From an uncultured Planctomycetota bacterium (GTDB lineage: Bacteria > Planctomycetota > UBA1135 > GCA-002686595), in assembly GCA_903829565.1 (NCBI GenBank), contig CAIKQM010000008.1:1-5149 (forward strand): 5,149 nt of DNA, read 5' to 3'. Numbering within the stretch: the stretch's first letter is position 1; the number at the start of each line of letters is the position of its first letter. The notes below the pieces were generated by a model. It was given only the letters and a program-made list of their open reading frames with translations, was not told the DNA's origin and did no database searches. The position numbers and the translations under genes were made by a program. Below are positions 1-5,149 of the stretch, in pieces.

Positions 1-233
1 CGGCCTCGACCCTGACGATCAGCCTCAAGTACGGCGAGTACGGTGAGTTCGTGATCAAGACCATCGAGCGGATCAGCAAGCCCGGTTGCCGGGTGTATGC
101 CTCCGCGAAGGACCTCAAGCCGATCATCCGCGGCATGGGTATCCAAATCTTGTCGACGCCTAAGGGGATCCTTTCGGACCGTGGCGCGCGCAAGGAGAAC
201 GTCGGCGGCGAGATCCTCGCCAAGGTCTGCTGA
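1..233 (+). CDS. rpsH: 30S ribosomal protein S8, 3' end (partial)
   Basis: This is the C-terminal 76 residues of S8, a primary 16S rRNA binding protein that helps organise the central domain (platform) of the 30S subunit. The reading frame is open from base 3, so the gene enters from the left edge; roughly 50 to 55 N-terminal residues are missing, judged from the usual length of about 130. Visible family hallmarks are ISKPGCRVY, the GMGIQILSTPKGILSD stretch that matches the conserved rRNA-contacting GI.I.STSKG..T/SD region, and GGEILAKV at the end. The last residue is cysteine, where many S8 proteins end in an aromatic residue such as Trp. An internal GTG at 51 is not a start, because the conserved sequence continues upstream of it. 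It lies 84 bases before rplF, as expected in the spc cluster. The identification is secure; the incompleteness is only a window-edge effect. Confidence 0.97.
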   Translation, partial: ASTLTISLKYGEYGEFVIKTIERISKPGCRVYASAKDLKPIIRGMGIQILSTPKGILSDRGARKENVGGEILAKVC

Positions 234-293
234 GCCTAGCTTCACGCAGCTCGATCCACCTCAGCGCACGATCTTCCTCAGCAACGACCTTTT

Positions 294-317
294 CACAGTA
301 ACGAGCAGGAATCAGAC
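294..317 (+). promoter_or_regulatory. rplF leader with Shine-Dalgarno
   Basis: AGGAA at 307-311 lies 6 bases before the rplF ATG and is a convincing ribosome binding site. The leader begins CACAGTA (294-300) and runs into the start as CAGACATG (313-320). Both short strings recur at nearly the same spacing before rpsE. The rest of the 84-base gap after rpsH (234-293) shows no gene and no clear promoter or hairpin. Confidence 0.6.
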
Positions 318-866
318 ATGTCCCGTATCGGCAAACAACCCGTCGCCGTCCCGGCCGGAGTCACGGTCTCGAAGGCCGATGGCCGCAAGGTCAAGGTCAA
401 GGGCCCCAAGGGCGAGTTGGAGCTTACGCTCCGCCCCGAAGTTGATGTGGCCGTCGACAACAACGAACTCTCCGTCTCCGTGGTCGACGCGTCCAACGCT
501 CGTGCCGCAAGTGCTTATCACGGCATGACCCGCGCCCTGCTGGCCAACATGGTGGCAGGTGTGGTCAAGCCGTTCGAGAAGCGCCTCGAGATCCAGGGCG
601 TCGGTTGGAACGCCACGATGCAAGGCACCAAGATCTCGCTGAACGTCGGCTACAACAAGCCGGTGGTTCTGCCGATCCCCAAGGGCCTCACCGTGGTCTG
701 CCCTGACCCGACGAACATTGTAATTACGGGCTGCGACCGCCAAGTGGTGGGAGAGCTCGCTGCGACGATCCGCCGTCAACGTCCGCCGGAGCCTTACCAG
801 GGCAAGGGTGTGCGTTACAAAGGTGAGAAGGTCGAGCGCAAGCAAGGCAAGAGCTTCGGCAGCTGA
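318..866 (+). CDS. rplF: 50S ribosomal protein L6
   Basis: L6 (uL6), 182 residues, binds 23S rRNA near the sarcin-ricin loop and the factor-binding region of the large subunit. The N-terminus MSRIGKQPVAVPAGV is the classic start of bacterial L6. It is followed by the two tandem alpha/beta L6 domains (about residues 10-82 and 90-165). The C-terminal signature PEPYQGKGVRYKGE (157-170) matches the family motif PEPYKGKGIRY and leads into a lysine/arginine-rich rRNA-binding tail. Length fits the family (about 176-185). The ATG is supported by an AGGAA sequence 6 bases upstream and by the conserved N-terminus. rplR follows after 20 bases, so the two are very likely co-transcribed. Two cysteines (in VCPDP and TGCDR) are the only slightly unusual residues. 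No truncation or frameshift is visible. Confidence 0.98.
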   Translation: MSRIGKQPVAVPAGVTVSKADGRKVKVKGPKGELELTLRPEVDVAVDNNELSVSVVDASNARAASAYHGMTRALLANMVAGVVKPFEKRLEIQGVGWNATMQGTKISLNVGYNKPVVLPIPKGLTVVCPDPTNIVITGCDRQVVGELAATIRRQRPPEPYQGKGVRYKGEKVERKQGKSFGS

Positions 867-886
867 TAGGCAGGAAAGAGACACAG

Positions 887-1255
887 ATGAAAGCAATCTT
901 CGTCAAGGCCAAGCGTCGCGATCGTCGTGCAATGCACGTACGTCGCGTCATCCGCACGACCACGAGTCTGCCGCGCCTGTCGGTCAACCGTTCGCTGAAG
1001 CACATCAGCGCTCAGATCATCGACGACGCCGCAGGCAAGACGCTCGCGGCGGCGACCAGCACCTCCAAGGCGCTGGCCGAGCAGCTCAAGGGCAAGACCA
1101 AGTCCGAGAAGGCCAAGATCGTCGGCACGGAGCTGGCGAAGAAGGCCAAGGAAGCCGGGATCGAGGCGGTCGTGTTCGACCGCGGCTTCGCGCGCTACCA
1201 CGGCCGCGTGAAGGCTTTGGCCGACGCCTGCCGCGAAGGCGGCCTCAAGTTCTGA
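887..1255 (+). CDS. rplR: 50S ribosomal protein L18
   Basis: L18 (uL18), 122 residues, binds 5S rRNA and helps attach it to 23S rRNA in the central protuberance. The basic N-terminal arm (KAKRRDRRAMHVRR, residues 7-20) is typical of the family's RNA-binding tail. It is followed by PRLSVNRSLKHISAQIIDD (29-47), corresponding to the conserved PRL.VFRS..HIYAQVIDD. The C-terminal hallmark is VVFDRGFARYHGRVKALADA (95-114), ending REGGLKF. N34 replaces the more usual Phe in the VFRS motif, and the first residues MKAIFVKA are not a familiar L18 start. The ATG is nonetheless the sensible start: AGGAAAGAG (872-880) lies just upstream and the gap to rplF is only 20 bases. Length is within the normal 115-122 range. 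Confidence 0.97.
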   Translation: MKAIFVKAKRRDRRAMHVRRVIRTTTSLPRLSVNRSLKHISAQIIDDAAGKTLAAATSTSKALAEQLKGKTKSEKAKIVGTELAKKAKEAGIEAVVFDRGFARYHGRVKALADACREGGLKF

Positions 1256-1276
1256 TCCTGCACACCACCCCTCACG

Positions 1277-1299
1277 CACAGTAGAAGACACATACAGAC
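1277..1299 (+). promoter_or_regulatory. rpsE leader, no clear Shine-Dalgarno
   Basis: The stretch before the rpsE ATG has CACAGTA (1277-1283), a purine run GTAGAAGA (1281-1288) and CAGACATG (1295-1302) across the start codon. No AGGAG-type core is present. It closely echoes the rplF leader (same CACAGTA and CAGACATG, 12 versus 11 bases apart) and also the rpsM leader (GTAGA then ACATG over the same 22-base span). Initiation may depend on an unstructured A-rich leader, but this is inference. Confidence 0.4.
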
Positions 1300-1815
1300 A
1301 TGAAGCCCGTCATTCGCTTCCTCGACGGAATGGAAACCCAAGAGATCGGCGAGCTCCCGGAGCCGCTGCTCGTCAAGGTCAACCGTTCCTCCGCCACGGT
1401 CAAGGGTGGTCGTCGTTTCTCCTTCTCCGCGTTGTCGATCTGCGGCAACAAGAACGGGGTTGTGGGCTACGGCTACGCCAAGGCTCGTCAGGTCCCGAAC
1501 GCCATCGAGAAGGCTGCCCGTGATGGTCGCAAGCACTTGATGCGCGTGCCGGTGTCCTCCTCGGGCACGATCCCGCACGAGGTGGAAGGCTACTACTGCA
1601 GCGCCAAGGTGCGCATGCTGCCCGCCTCGCCTGGTACGGGCATCATCGCCTGCCCGTCGGTGCGCGCTGTGTGCGAACAAGCTGGCATCAAGGACATCCT
1701 CACGAAGTCCTATGGTTCCACCAACCCGATCAACCTGGTCAAGGCCACGCTGCACGCTCTGTCGCAGTTGCGTACGCCTGAGCAAGTCGCGCAGCTGCGC
1801 GGCATCCAGCTCTGA
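1300..1815 (+). CDS. rpsE: 30S ribosomal protein S5
   Basis: S5 (uS5), 171 residues, sits on the solvent side of the 30S subunit and contributes to decoding accuracy and mRNA entry. The N-terminal double-stranded-RNA-binding-like S5 domain is clear: VKVNRSSATVKGGRRFSFSAL (from residue 25) and GNKNGVVGYGYAKARQVPNAIEKA. The C-terminal domain carries PASPGTGIIACPSVRAV and AGIKDILTKSYGSTNPINLVKAT, close to the canonical sequence. The loop NRSSATVKGGRRF (28-40) is the region where spectinomycin-resistance changes occur in other bacteria; it looks ordinary here. Four cysteines are present (ICG, YYC, IAC, AVC), more than I expect for S5. An in-frame ATG at 1330 is a possible alternative start, but 1300 is preferred because its leader matches those of rplF and rpsM. 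The protein ends soon after TPEQVAQLRG. The next gene is rplO; rpmD, often found here, is absent. Confidence 0.98.
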   Translation: MKPVIRFLDGMETQEIGELPEPLLVKVNRSSATVKGGRRFSFSALSICGNKNGVVGYGYAKARQVPNAIEKAARDGRKHLMRVPVSSSGTIPHEVEGYYCSAKVRMLPASPGTGIIACPSVRAVCEQAGIKDILTKSYGSTNPINLVKATLHALSQLRTPEQVAQLRGIQL

Positions 1816-1877
1816 CCTCCACCAGCCCCGGCTAATCCACTAGCACCGGCACACGAGACAAAGAGAGCAAGGCCAAC
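1816..1877 (+). promoter_or_regulatory. rpsE-rplO gap and rplO leader (no rpmD)
   Basis: This 62-base gap is where rpmD (L30, about 60 codons) often sits, but it is too short to hold it and no L30-like reading frame is visible. Its right part, ACACGAG (1851-1857) followed by a purine run and AAGG (1869-1872, 5 bases before the ATG), resembles the rpsM leader, which also begins ACACGAG. AAGG could act as a weak Shine-Dalgarno. No U-tract terminator is seen, so transcription probably reads through. Confidence 0.5.
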
Positions 1878-2351
1878 ATGGACCTGAATTTCGTCGAACA
1901 GAACGGCATCCGTTACGAAGACCGTCGCCGCGTAGGCCGTGGCCCGGGCTCTGGTCTCGGTAAGACGGCCGGCCGTGGTCACAAGGGTTGGGGTCAGCGC
2001 TCGGGTACGAGCCGCCGCCCGGGTTACGAAGGTGGTCAGATGCCGATCTACCGCCGCGTGCCCAAGCGTGGTTTCACCAACGCGCGCTTCGCGACGGACT
2101 ACACCATCATCAACGTCGACAAGCTGAATGCTTTCGACGATGGCGCGACGGTGGATCTCGATATGGTCACCAGCAAGGGTTTGGCCAGCAAGTTGTCGCC
2201 CTTGATGAAGGTCTTGGGCAACGGTGATCTGAAGAAGCGCCTCACGGTGCGCGCTCAGAAGTTCACCAAGTCGGCGGAAGAGAAGATCAAGGCTGCGGGC
2301 GGTACGATCGTGGTGATCGACGCTCATGGTCGGGACGCCAGCGCCTGCTGA
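1878..2351 (+). CDS. rplO: 50S ribosomal protein L15
   Basis: L15 (uL15), 157 residues, is a late-assembling large-subunit protein whose extended N-terminal arm threads into 23S rRNA. The diagnostic glycine/basic arm GRGPGSGLGKTAGRGHKG (residues 20-37) is present. It is followed by GYEGGQMPIYRRVPKRGF, equivalent to the conserved FEGGQMPL.RRLPKRGF. The globular C-terminal part includes LSPLMKVLGNGDLKKRLTVRAQKFTKSAEEKIKAAGG, matching the family's VKVLG.GELTKKLTVKAHKFS..A..KIEAAGG. The first residues (MDLNFVEQNGIRYEDRRR) differ from the common MKL.EL.PA.GSRK start but have the same length and position. The protein ends in cysteine. Length is slightly above the usual 143-150. It lies upstream of secY with a 55-base gap, the standard spc order. 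Confidence 0.98.
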   Translation: MDLNFVEQNGIRYEDRRRVGRGPGSGLGKTAGRGHKGWGQRSGTSRRPGYEGGQMPIYRRVPKRGFTNARFATDYTIINVDKLNAFDDGATVDLDMVTSKGLASKLSPLMKVLGNGDLKKRLTVRAQKFTKSAEEKIKAAGGTIVVIDAHGRDASAC

Positions 2352-2406
2352 GCGGTTCTGAACGAACTCATTCCAACCCGCAACCCACACTAAACGCAGA
2401 CCAGCA

Positions 2407-3759
2407 GTGGCCAACACGACCCAACAGAACTTCCTGCAGCTGTTCAAGGTCCCGGAGACCCGTCAGAAAATCTATCTGACGCTGGTCCTCCTGCTGGTCT
2501 ATCGCTTTGGCTTCCAGATCCCGATTCCGGGTATGAGCCCGGAGTTCCTGAAGCAGCAGCAGGACCAAGGTTCGTTGTTCGGCCTGATGAGCGCCTTCTC
2601 GGGTGGCGCCATTGGCGACACCACGATCTTTGCGCTGGGCATCATGCCCTACATCTCGGCGTCGATCATCTTCTCGATGTTGACCAAGGTGTCGCCGGCC
2701 ATCGAAGCCATCCAGAAGGAAGGTGCGGCTGGCCAGAAGAAGATCAACCAATGGACGCGCCTTTCGGTGGTGCCCATTGCGATTGTCCAGGCCCTGTTCA
2801 TCTACACGGGCGTGTTCCTGCAGAACAAGATGATGATCGCGCCGGAGATGCAGGACAGCACCTTCGCGCTCGGCCTGATCGTCGTCGTGTCGCTGCTCGC
2901 CGGTTCGCTCTTCGTCATGTGGATCGGTGAGCTGATCACCGAATTCGGCGTGGGCAACGGTAGCTCGTTGTTGATCATGGCCGGCATCGTGGCCCAGATC
3001 CCGGTCGGCATTGCCCAGATCGCCTCGGCGGAAGACTTCTGGCAGACGATCCTGTTCTTGGTCGCCATCTGGTTGATCACGGTGCTCGTGGTTGTGTTCA
3101 TCCACAAGGGTGCACGCCGCGTTCCGATCCAGTACGCGCGCCTGACGCGCGGCAACCAAGCGTACGGTGGCCAGCGTCACTACCTGCCGCTGAAGGTCAA
3201 CATGGCGGGCGTCATGCCGATCGTGTTCGCCTCGGTGATCTTCATCATCCCGGCTCTGATCTTCCAGTGGACCGGCCTCGCGGACCTGGATCGCATCTTC
3301 AGCACGCCGACGGGCTTCATCCACGTCACGCTGTACTCCGCGCTGGTGTTCTTCTTCTGCTTCTTCTGGAACCGTCTGATGTTCCAGCCGAACGAGATCG
3401 CCGACAACTTGCGCGAACATGGTTCTTTCGTGCCGGGCATCCGTCCGGGCGCGAAGACGGCCGAGTACCTCTCGAGCGTGCTGACGCGCATCACTCTGGC
3501 TGGTGCAGCCTTCTTGGCGGTGATTTCGATCGCTCCGGCGTTCCTCACGCAAGGCACCTCGTTGCCGATGGACCTGCAGTACTTCCTCGGCGGCACGTCA
3601 GTGTTGATCGTCGTGGGTGTCGCGCTGGACCTGGTTGACCGTCTCAACGCTCAACTGGTGATGAAGAACTACGAAGGCTTCATGAAGTCTTCGGGCCCGG
3701 GCTGGACCCGTGGCGGCAACTCGCAATCCAACCCGCAATCGAGGGGGGACGCGCGCTGA
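2407..3759 (+). CDS. secY: Protein translocase channel subunit SecY
   Basis: SecY, 450 residues, forms the membrane pore of the Sec translocon with SecE and SecG; it passes unfolded secretory proteins across, and membrane proteins into, the cytoplasmic membrane. About ten hydrophobic segments are readable. Family landmarks include the TM2 region IFALGIMPYISASII (about 74-88), WIGELITEFGVGNGSSLLI (172-190), the cytoplasmic loop RRVPIQYAR (237-245; usually RRIPVQYAK), LPLKVNMAGVMPIVFASVI in the TM7 region, the loop FQPNEIADNL (326-335), GIRPG (344-348), and VDRLNAQLVMKNYEGFMK entering the C-tail. The arginine pair in the fourth and fifth cytoplasmic loops, important for SecA and ribosome contact, is kept. 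The start is GTG at 2407; no in-frame ATG precedes it and no Shine-Dalgarno is visible. The hydrophilic C-tail (from about 419) ends in SRGDAR, whose codons also supply the adk ribosome binding site. The stop overlaps the adk start by one base. Confidence 0.98.
   Translation: MANTTQQNFLQLFKVPETRQKIYLTLVLLLVYRFGFQIPIPGMSPEFLKQQQDQGSLFGLMSAFSGGAIGDTTIFALGIMPYISASIIFSMLTKVSPAIEAIQKEGAAGQKKINQWTRLSVVPIAIVQALFIYTGVFLQNKMMIAPEMQDSTFALGLIVVVSLLAGSLFVMWIGELITEFGVGNGSSLLIMAGIVAQIPVGIAQIASAEDFWQTILFLVAIWLITVLVVVFIHKGARRVPIQYARLTRGNQAYGGQRHYLPLKVNMAGVMPIVFASVIFIIPALIFQWTGLADLDRIFSTPTGFIHVTLYSALVFFFCFFWNRLMFQPNEIADNLREHGSFVPGIRPGAKTAEYLSSVLTRITLAGAAFLAVISIAPAFLTQGTSLPMDLQYFLGGTSVLIVVGVALDLVDRLNAQLVMKNYEGFMKSSGPGWTRGGNSQSNPQSRGDAR
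3741..3748 (+). promoter_or_regulatory. adk Shine-Dalgarno inside secY
   Basis: GAGGGGGG lies within the last codons of secY, about 10 bases before the adk ATG at 3759. With the TGATG stop/start overlap, it suggests adk is translated by ribosomes terminating on secY or reloading there. Confidence 0.7.
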
Positions 3760-4415
3760 TGGAGAAGCGCGTGGTGATCCTGCTCGGCCCTCCGGGCGCG
3801 GGCAAGGGCACACAGGCAACGCGCCTGTCGGCAGCTTTGTCGCTGCCGCATGTGTCCACGGGTGACTTGTTCCGCGAGAACAAGGCCAAGGGCACCGCCT
3901 TGGGCAAGAAGGCCCAGGAATACATGGACTCTGGCAAGCTCGTGCCTGACGAGTTGGTGCTGGACATGCTCTTTGATCGCATCGGTCGCGCGGACTGCGC
4001 TAAGGGCTGCTTGCTCGATGGTTTCCCGCGCACGCTGCCGCAAGCCGAGGCTTTGGCCGCACGCCTGTCGGGTGCCGAGACGCGCGCGCTCAACCTGCGC
4101 GTTCCCGATGCCAAGCTGGTTGATCGCCTGACTGGCCGCCGCACCTGCCGTGCGTGTGGCAACATCCACCACATCAGCCATTCACCGTCCAAGGTGGAAG
4201 GCAAGTGCGACAAGTGCGGCGGCGAGCTGCACATCCGCACCGATGATGCCCTAGAGACGGTGACGAAGCGCCTTGCGGTGTACCGCGAGCAGACGCTCCC
4301 GCTCGAAGGTTGGTATCGTTCACGCGGATTGCTGTCGGAAGTCGACGGCGACCGCAACACAGACCAGGTCTTCCGCGACCTCGAACGCGCCGCATCCGCG
4401 GCGGGAGTGAGCTGA
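3759..4415 (+). CDS. adk: Adenylate kinase, zinc-LID type
   Basis: Adenylate kinase, 218 residues, catalyses the reversible ATP + AMP = 2 ADP reaction in the cytosol and balances adenine nucleotides. The P-loop GPPGAGKGTQ (10-19) is complete. The AMP-binding part is present: STGDLFREN (33-41, with the conserved R39), the GKLVPDELV segment (59-67), and DGFPRTLPQAEAL (87-99). The LID holds four cysteines in C-x2-C-x16-C-x2-C (C130, C133, C150, C153), the structural zinc site of the long bacterial form. It continues with the nucleotide-binding arginines: R123 and R127 in DRLTGRR, R160 in IRTDD, and R171 in TKRLAVY. Length is normal for the long form (about 214-220). It sits directly after secY (1-base overlap) and before infA (1-base overlap), with a strong GAGGGGGG upstream. 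Adk after SecY is a common arrangement, but the frequent partner map is missing. Confidence 0.98.
   Translation: MEKRVVILLGPPGAGKGTQATRLSAALSLPHVSTGDLFRENKAKGTALGKKAQEYMDSGKLVPDELVLDMLFDRIGRADCAKGCLLDGFPRTLPQAEALAARLSGAETRALNLRVPDAKLVDRLTGRRTCRACGNIHHISHSPSKVEGKCDKCGGELHIRTDDALETVTKRLAVYREQTLPLEGWYRSRGLLSEVDGDRNTDQVFRDLERAASAAGVS
4403..4407 (+). promoter_or_regulatory. infA Shine-Dalgarno inside adk
   Basis: GGGAG near the end of adk lies 7 bases before the infA ATG at 4415, which overlaps the adk stop by one base (TGATG). It fixes the infA start and points to translational coupling. Confidence 0.65.
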
Positions 4416-4654
4416 TGGCCAAGGAAGAACCGATCACGGTCGAAGCGATGGTGACCGAGTCTCTACCCAACGCGCGCTTTCGTGCCAAGTTGGAGTCGGG
4501 ACACGAGATCCTCGCCCACGTGAGCGGCAAGATGCGGATGCACTACATCCGTATCCTGCCGGGAGACAAAATCACCGTGGAGATGTCGCCCTACGACCTA
4601 ACCAAGGGGCGCATCATCTGTCGCGGAGAGCGTAGAAAGAGGGATGGATCATGA
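4415..4654 (+). CDS. infA: Translation initiation factor IF-1
   Basis: IF-1 is a small OB-fold protein that occupies the 30S A site during initiation and works with IF-2 and IF-3. The 79-residue product begins MAKEEPITVEAMVTESLPNA, close to the E. coli start MAKEDNIEMQGTVLETLPN. It contains HEILAHVSGKMRMHYIRILPGDKITVEMSPYDLTKGRI (30-67), which covers the family's HISGKMR..YIRIL.GD.V.VE..PYDL.KGRI core. The usual protein stops near residue 72; here it continues as ICRGERRKRDGS, about seven extra residues with a basic cluster. Those codons contain the rpmJ ribosome binding site, which may explain the tail. The reading frame is open further upstream (TTG at 4310), but that part overlaps adk and lacks homology, so the ATG at 4415 is chosen. 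The stop overlaps rpmJ by four bases (ATGA). Confidence 0.97.
   Translation: MAKEEPITVEAMVTESLPNARFRAKLESGHEILAHVSGKMRMHYIRILPGDKITVEMSPYDLTKGRIICRGERRKRDGS
4637..4643 (+). promoter_or_regulatory. rpmJ Shine-Dalgarno inside infA
   Basis: AAGAGGG lies within the extended tail of infA, 7 bases before the rpmJ ATG at 4651. With the ATGA overlap it supports coupled translation of infA and rpmJ. Confidence 0.65.
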
Positions 4655-4767
4655 AAGTCCGTAGCAGCGTTCGTCGCATGTGCATGAACTGCAAGATCGT
4701 CCGGCGCCGTGGCGTCGTGCGTGTCATTTGCAGCGACAAGCGCCACAAGCAGCGCCAAGGCAAGTGA
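4651..4767 (+). CDS. rpmJ: 50S ribosomal protein L36, zinc-binding form
   Basis: L36 (bL36), 38 residues, is the smallest ribosomal protein and binds 23S rRNA in the large subunit. The sequence MKVRSSVRRMCMNCKIVRRR, then GVVRVICSDKRHKQRQGK, is almost the family consensus. The zinc ligands are intact: C11, C14, C27 and H32 (the C+ form). The ATG overlaps the end of infA by four bases and is preceded by AAGAGGG. The infA-rpmJ-rpsM order is standard in many bacteria and marks the spc/alpha junction. The length is the normal 37-38, and there is nothing unusual in it. Confidence 0.98.
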   Translation: MKVRSSVRRMCMNCKIVRRRGVVRVICSDKRHKQRQGK

Positions 4768-4819
4768 GCCCTTGGCCACATTCAGCACAACCGTACACGA
4801 GTAGAGAAGAGAACCACAC
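4768..4819 (+). promoter_or_regulatory. rpmJ-rpsM gap and rpsM leader
   Basis: This 52-base gap separates rpmJ from rpsM. It has ACACGAG (4795-4801), as in the rplO leader, then the purine run GTAGAGAAGAGAA (4801-4813), and CACACATG (4815-4822) across the start. There is no AGGAG core; AGAAGAG is at best a weak ribosome binding site. No hairpin with a U-tract is visible, so I do not call a terminator. An alpha-operon promoter could lie here, but I cannot point to one. Confidence 0.4.
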
Positions 4820-5149
4820 ATGCCGCGTCTGATCGGTGTAGACATCCCCCCGAATAAGCGTCTCGAGATCTCGCTGACGTACATCTACGGCGTTGGTCGC
4901 ACGACCTCCGCCAAGACCTGCGCCGCCCTGGGCCTCGACCCGGGCCTCAAGGCGCGTGACCTCACGGAAGAGCAGCTCGCCAGCATCGCGAACTACCTGC
5001 AAAAGGAGTACTCGGTGGAAGGTCAGTTGCGCCGCTTGGTCGCCTCATCGATCGCCCGCTTGCGTGACATCGGCTGCTACCGCGGCATGCGTCACCGTCG
5101 CGGTCTGCCTGTGCGCGGCCAGCGCACGCGTACCAATTCCCGCACGCGC
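4820..5149 (+). CDS. rpsM: 30S ribosomal protein S13 (partial, 3' end missing)
   Basis: S13 (uS13) sits in the head of the 30S subunit, contacts 16S rRNA and the P-site tRNA, and forms intersubunit bridges with the 50S central protuberance. The first 110 residues are present and the frame is open at the right edge, so about 10 to 16 residues are missing. The start MPRLIGVDIPPNKRLEISLTYIYGVG matches the family opening (M.RI.GVDIP..K.V.I.LTYIYGIG). The helix-rich body includes EGQLRRLVASSIARLRDIGCYRG. The basic tail signature RHRRGLPVRGQRTRTNSRTR (91-110) is the family's C-terminal RNA-binding segment. S13 genes often have EGDLRR where this has EGQLRR; I associate the Q form with planctomycete-like sequences, from memory only. 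It is the first alpha-operon gene after rpmJ. Confidence 0.97.
   Translation, partial: MPRLIGVDIPPNKRLEISLTYIYGVGRTTSAKTCAALGLDPGLKARDLTEEQLASIANYLQKEYSVEGQLRRLVASSIARLRDIGCYRGMRHRRGLPVRGQRTRTNSRTR

Noticed and set aside
51..233. Short 60-codon gene starting at the GTG at 51
   Set aside because: It is simply the in-frame continuation of S8, whose conserved sequence is readable upstream to the window edge.
312..896. Minus-strand reading frame opposite rplF (194 codons)
   Set aside because: Covers a complete, conserved L6 gene on the other strand; the translation shows no known family features.
1816..1850. Possible hairpin around the repeated CCGG in the rpsE-rplO gap
   Set aside because: Pairing is short and interrupted, and no U-tract follows; not enough for a terminator or attenuator.
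2368..3552. Long minus-strand reading frame (394 codons) opposite secY
   Set aside because: Its translation is rich in Arg, Asp, Glu, His and Gln with no recognisable domain, and it lies exactly antisense to a clear secY. Long antisense frames are expected opposite GC-biased genes.
3680..4360. Minus-strand reading frame opposite adk (226 codons)
   Set aside because: Low-complexity Ser/Arg/Pro-rich translation, antisense to a complete adk with all catalytic motifs; a shadow of GC codon bias.
4310..4414. Upstream extension of infA from a TTG at 4310
   Set aside because: It overlaps adk, the added residues do not resemble IF-1, and the ATG at 4415 has a well-placed GGGAG and the canonical MAKEE start.

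Overview
The window is a GC-rich stretch of bacterial chromosome holding the middle and end of the conserved spc (S10-spc-alpha) ribosomal protein cluster. All genes are on the + strand, in the order rpsH (3' end only) - rplF - rplR - rpsE - rplO - secY - adk - infA - rpmJ - rpsM (5' part only). Every gene is a recognisable member of a universal or near-universal family. No mobile element, CRISPR array, tRNA, rRNA or foreign-looking island is visible.

Layout. From 1 to about 2350 are five ribosomal protein genes (S8 end, L6, L18, S5, L15). They are separated by short gaps of about 20 to 85 bases, so they probably form one transcript. From 2407 to 4767 is a tighter block: secY, adk, infA and rpmJ join by stop/start overlaps of 1, 1 and 4 bases. 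This block makes the protein translocation channel, adenylate kinase, initiation factor IF-1 and ribosomal protein L36. After a 52-base gap the alpha-operon part begins with rpsM (S13), which runs off the right edge. No promoter or intrinsic terminator was recognised, so expression presumably comes from outside the window.

Points that differ from the textbook order: rpmD (L30) is absent between rpsE and rplO; map (methionine aminopeptidase), which often follows adk, is absent; IF-1 carries a short basic C-terminal tail that overlaps the rpmJ ribosome binding site; secY starts with GTG and lacks a visible Shine-Dalgarno sequence; and several intergenic leaders resemble one another (A/C- and purine-rich, ending CAGACATG, CACACATG or CAACATG).

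Organism. The genes are bacterial, strongly GC-biased in third positions, and adenylate kinase has the four-cysteine zinc LID form. The wording of S13 (VEGQLRR, then CYRGMRHRRGLPVRGQRTRTN), S5 and L15, together with loss of rpmD and weak Shine-Dalgarno use, reminds me most of Planctomycetota or a related lineage. This is recollection rather than a database comparison and should be held at low to moderate confidence. I find no undescribed system here; the region is conserved housekeeping with a few modest peculiarities.
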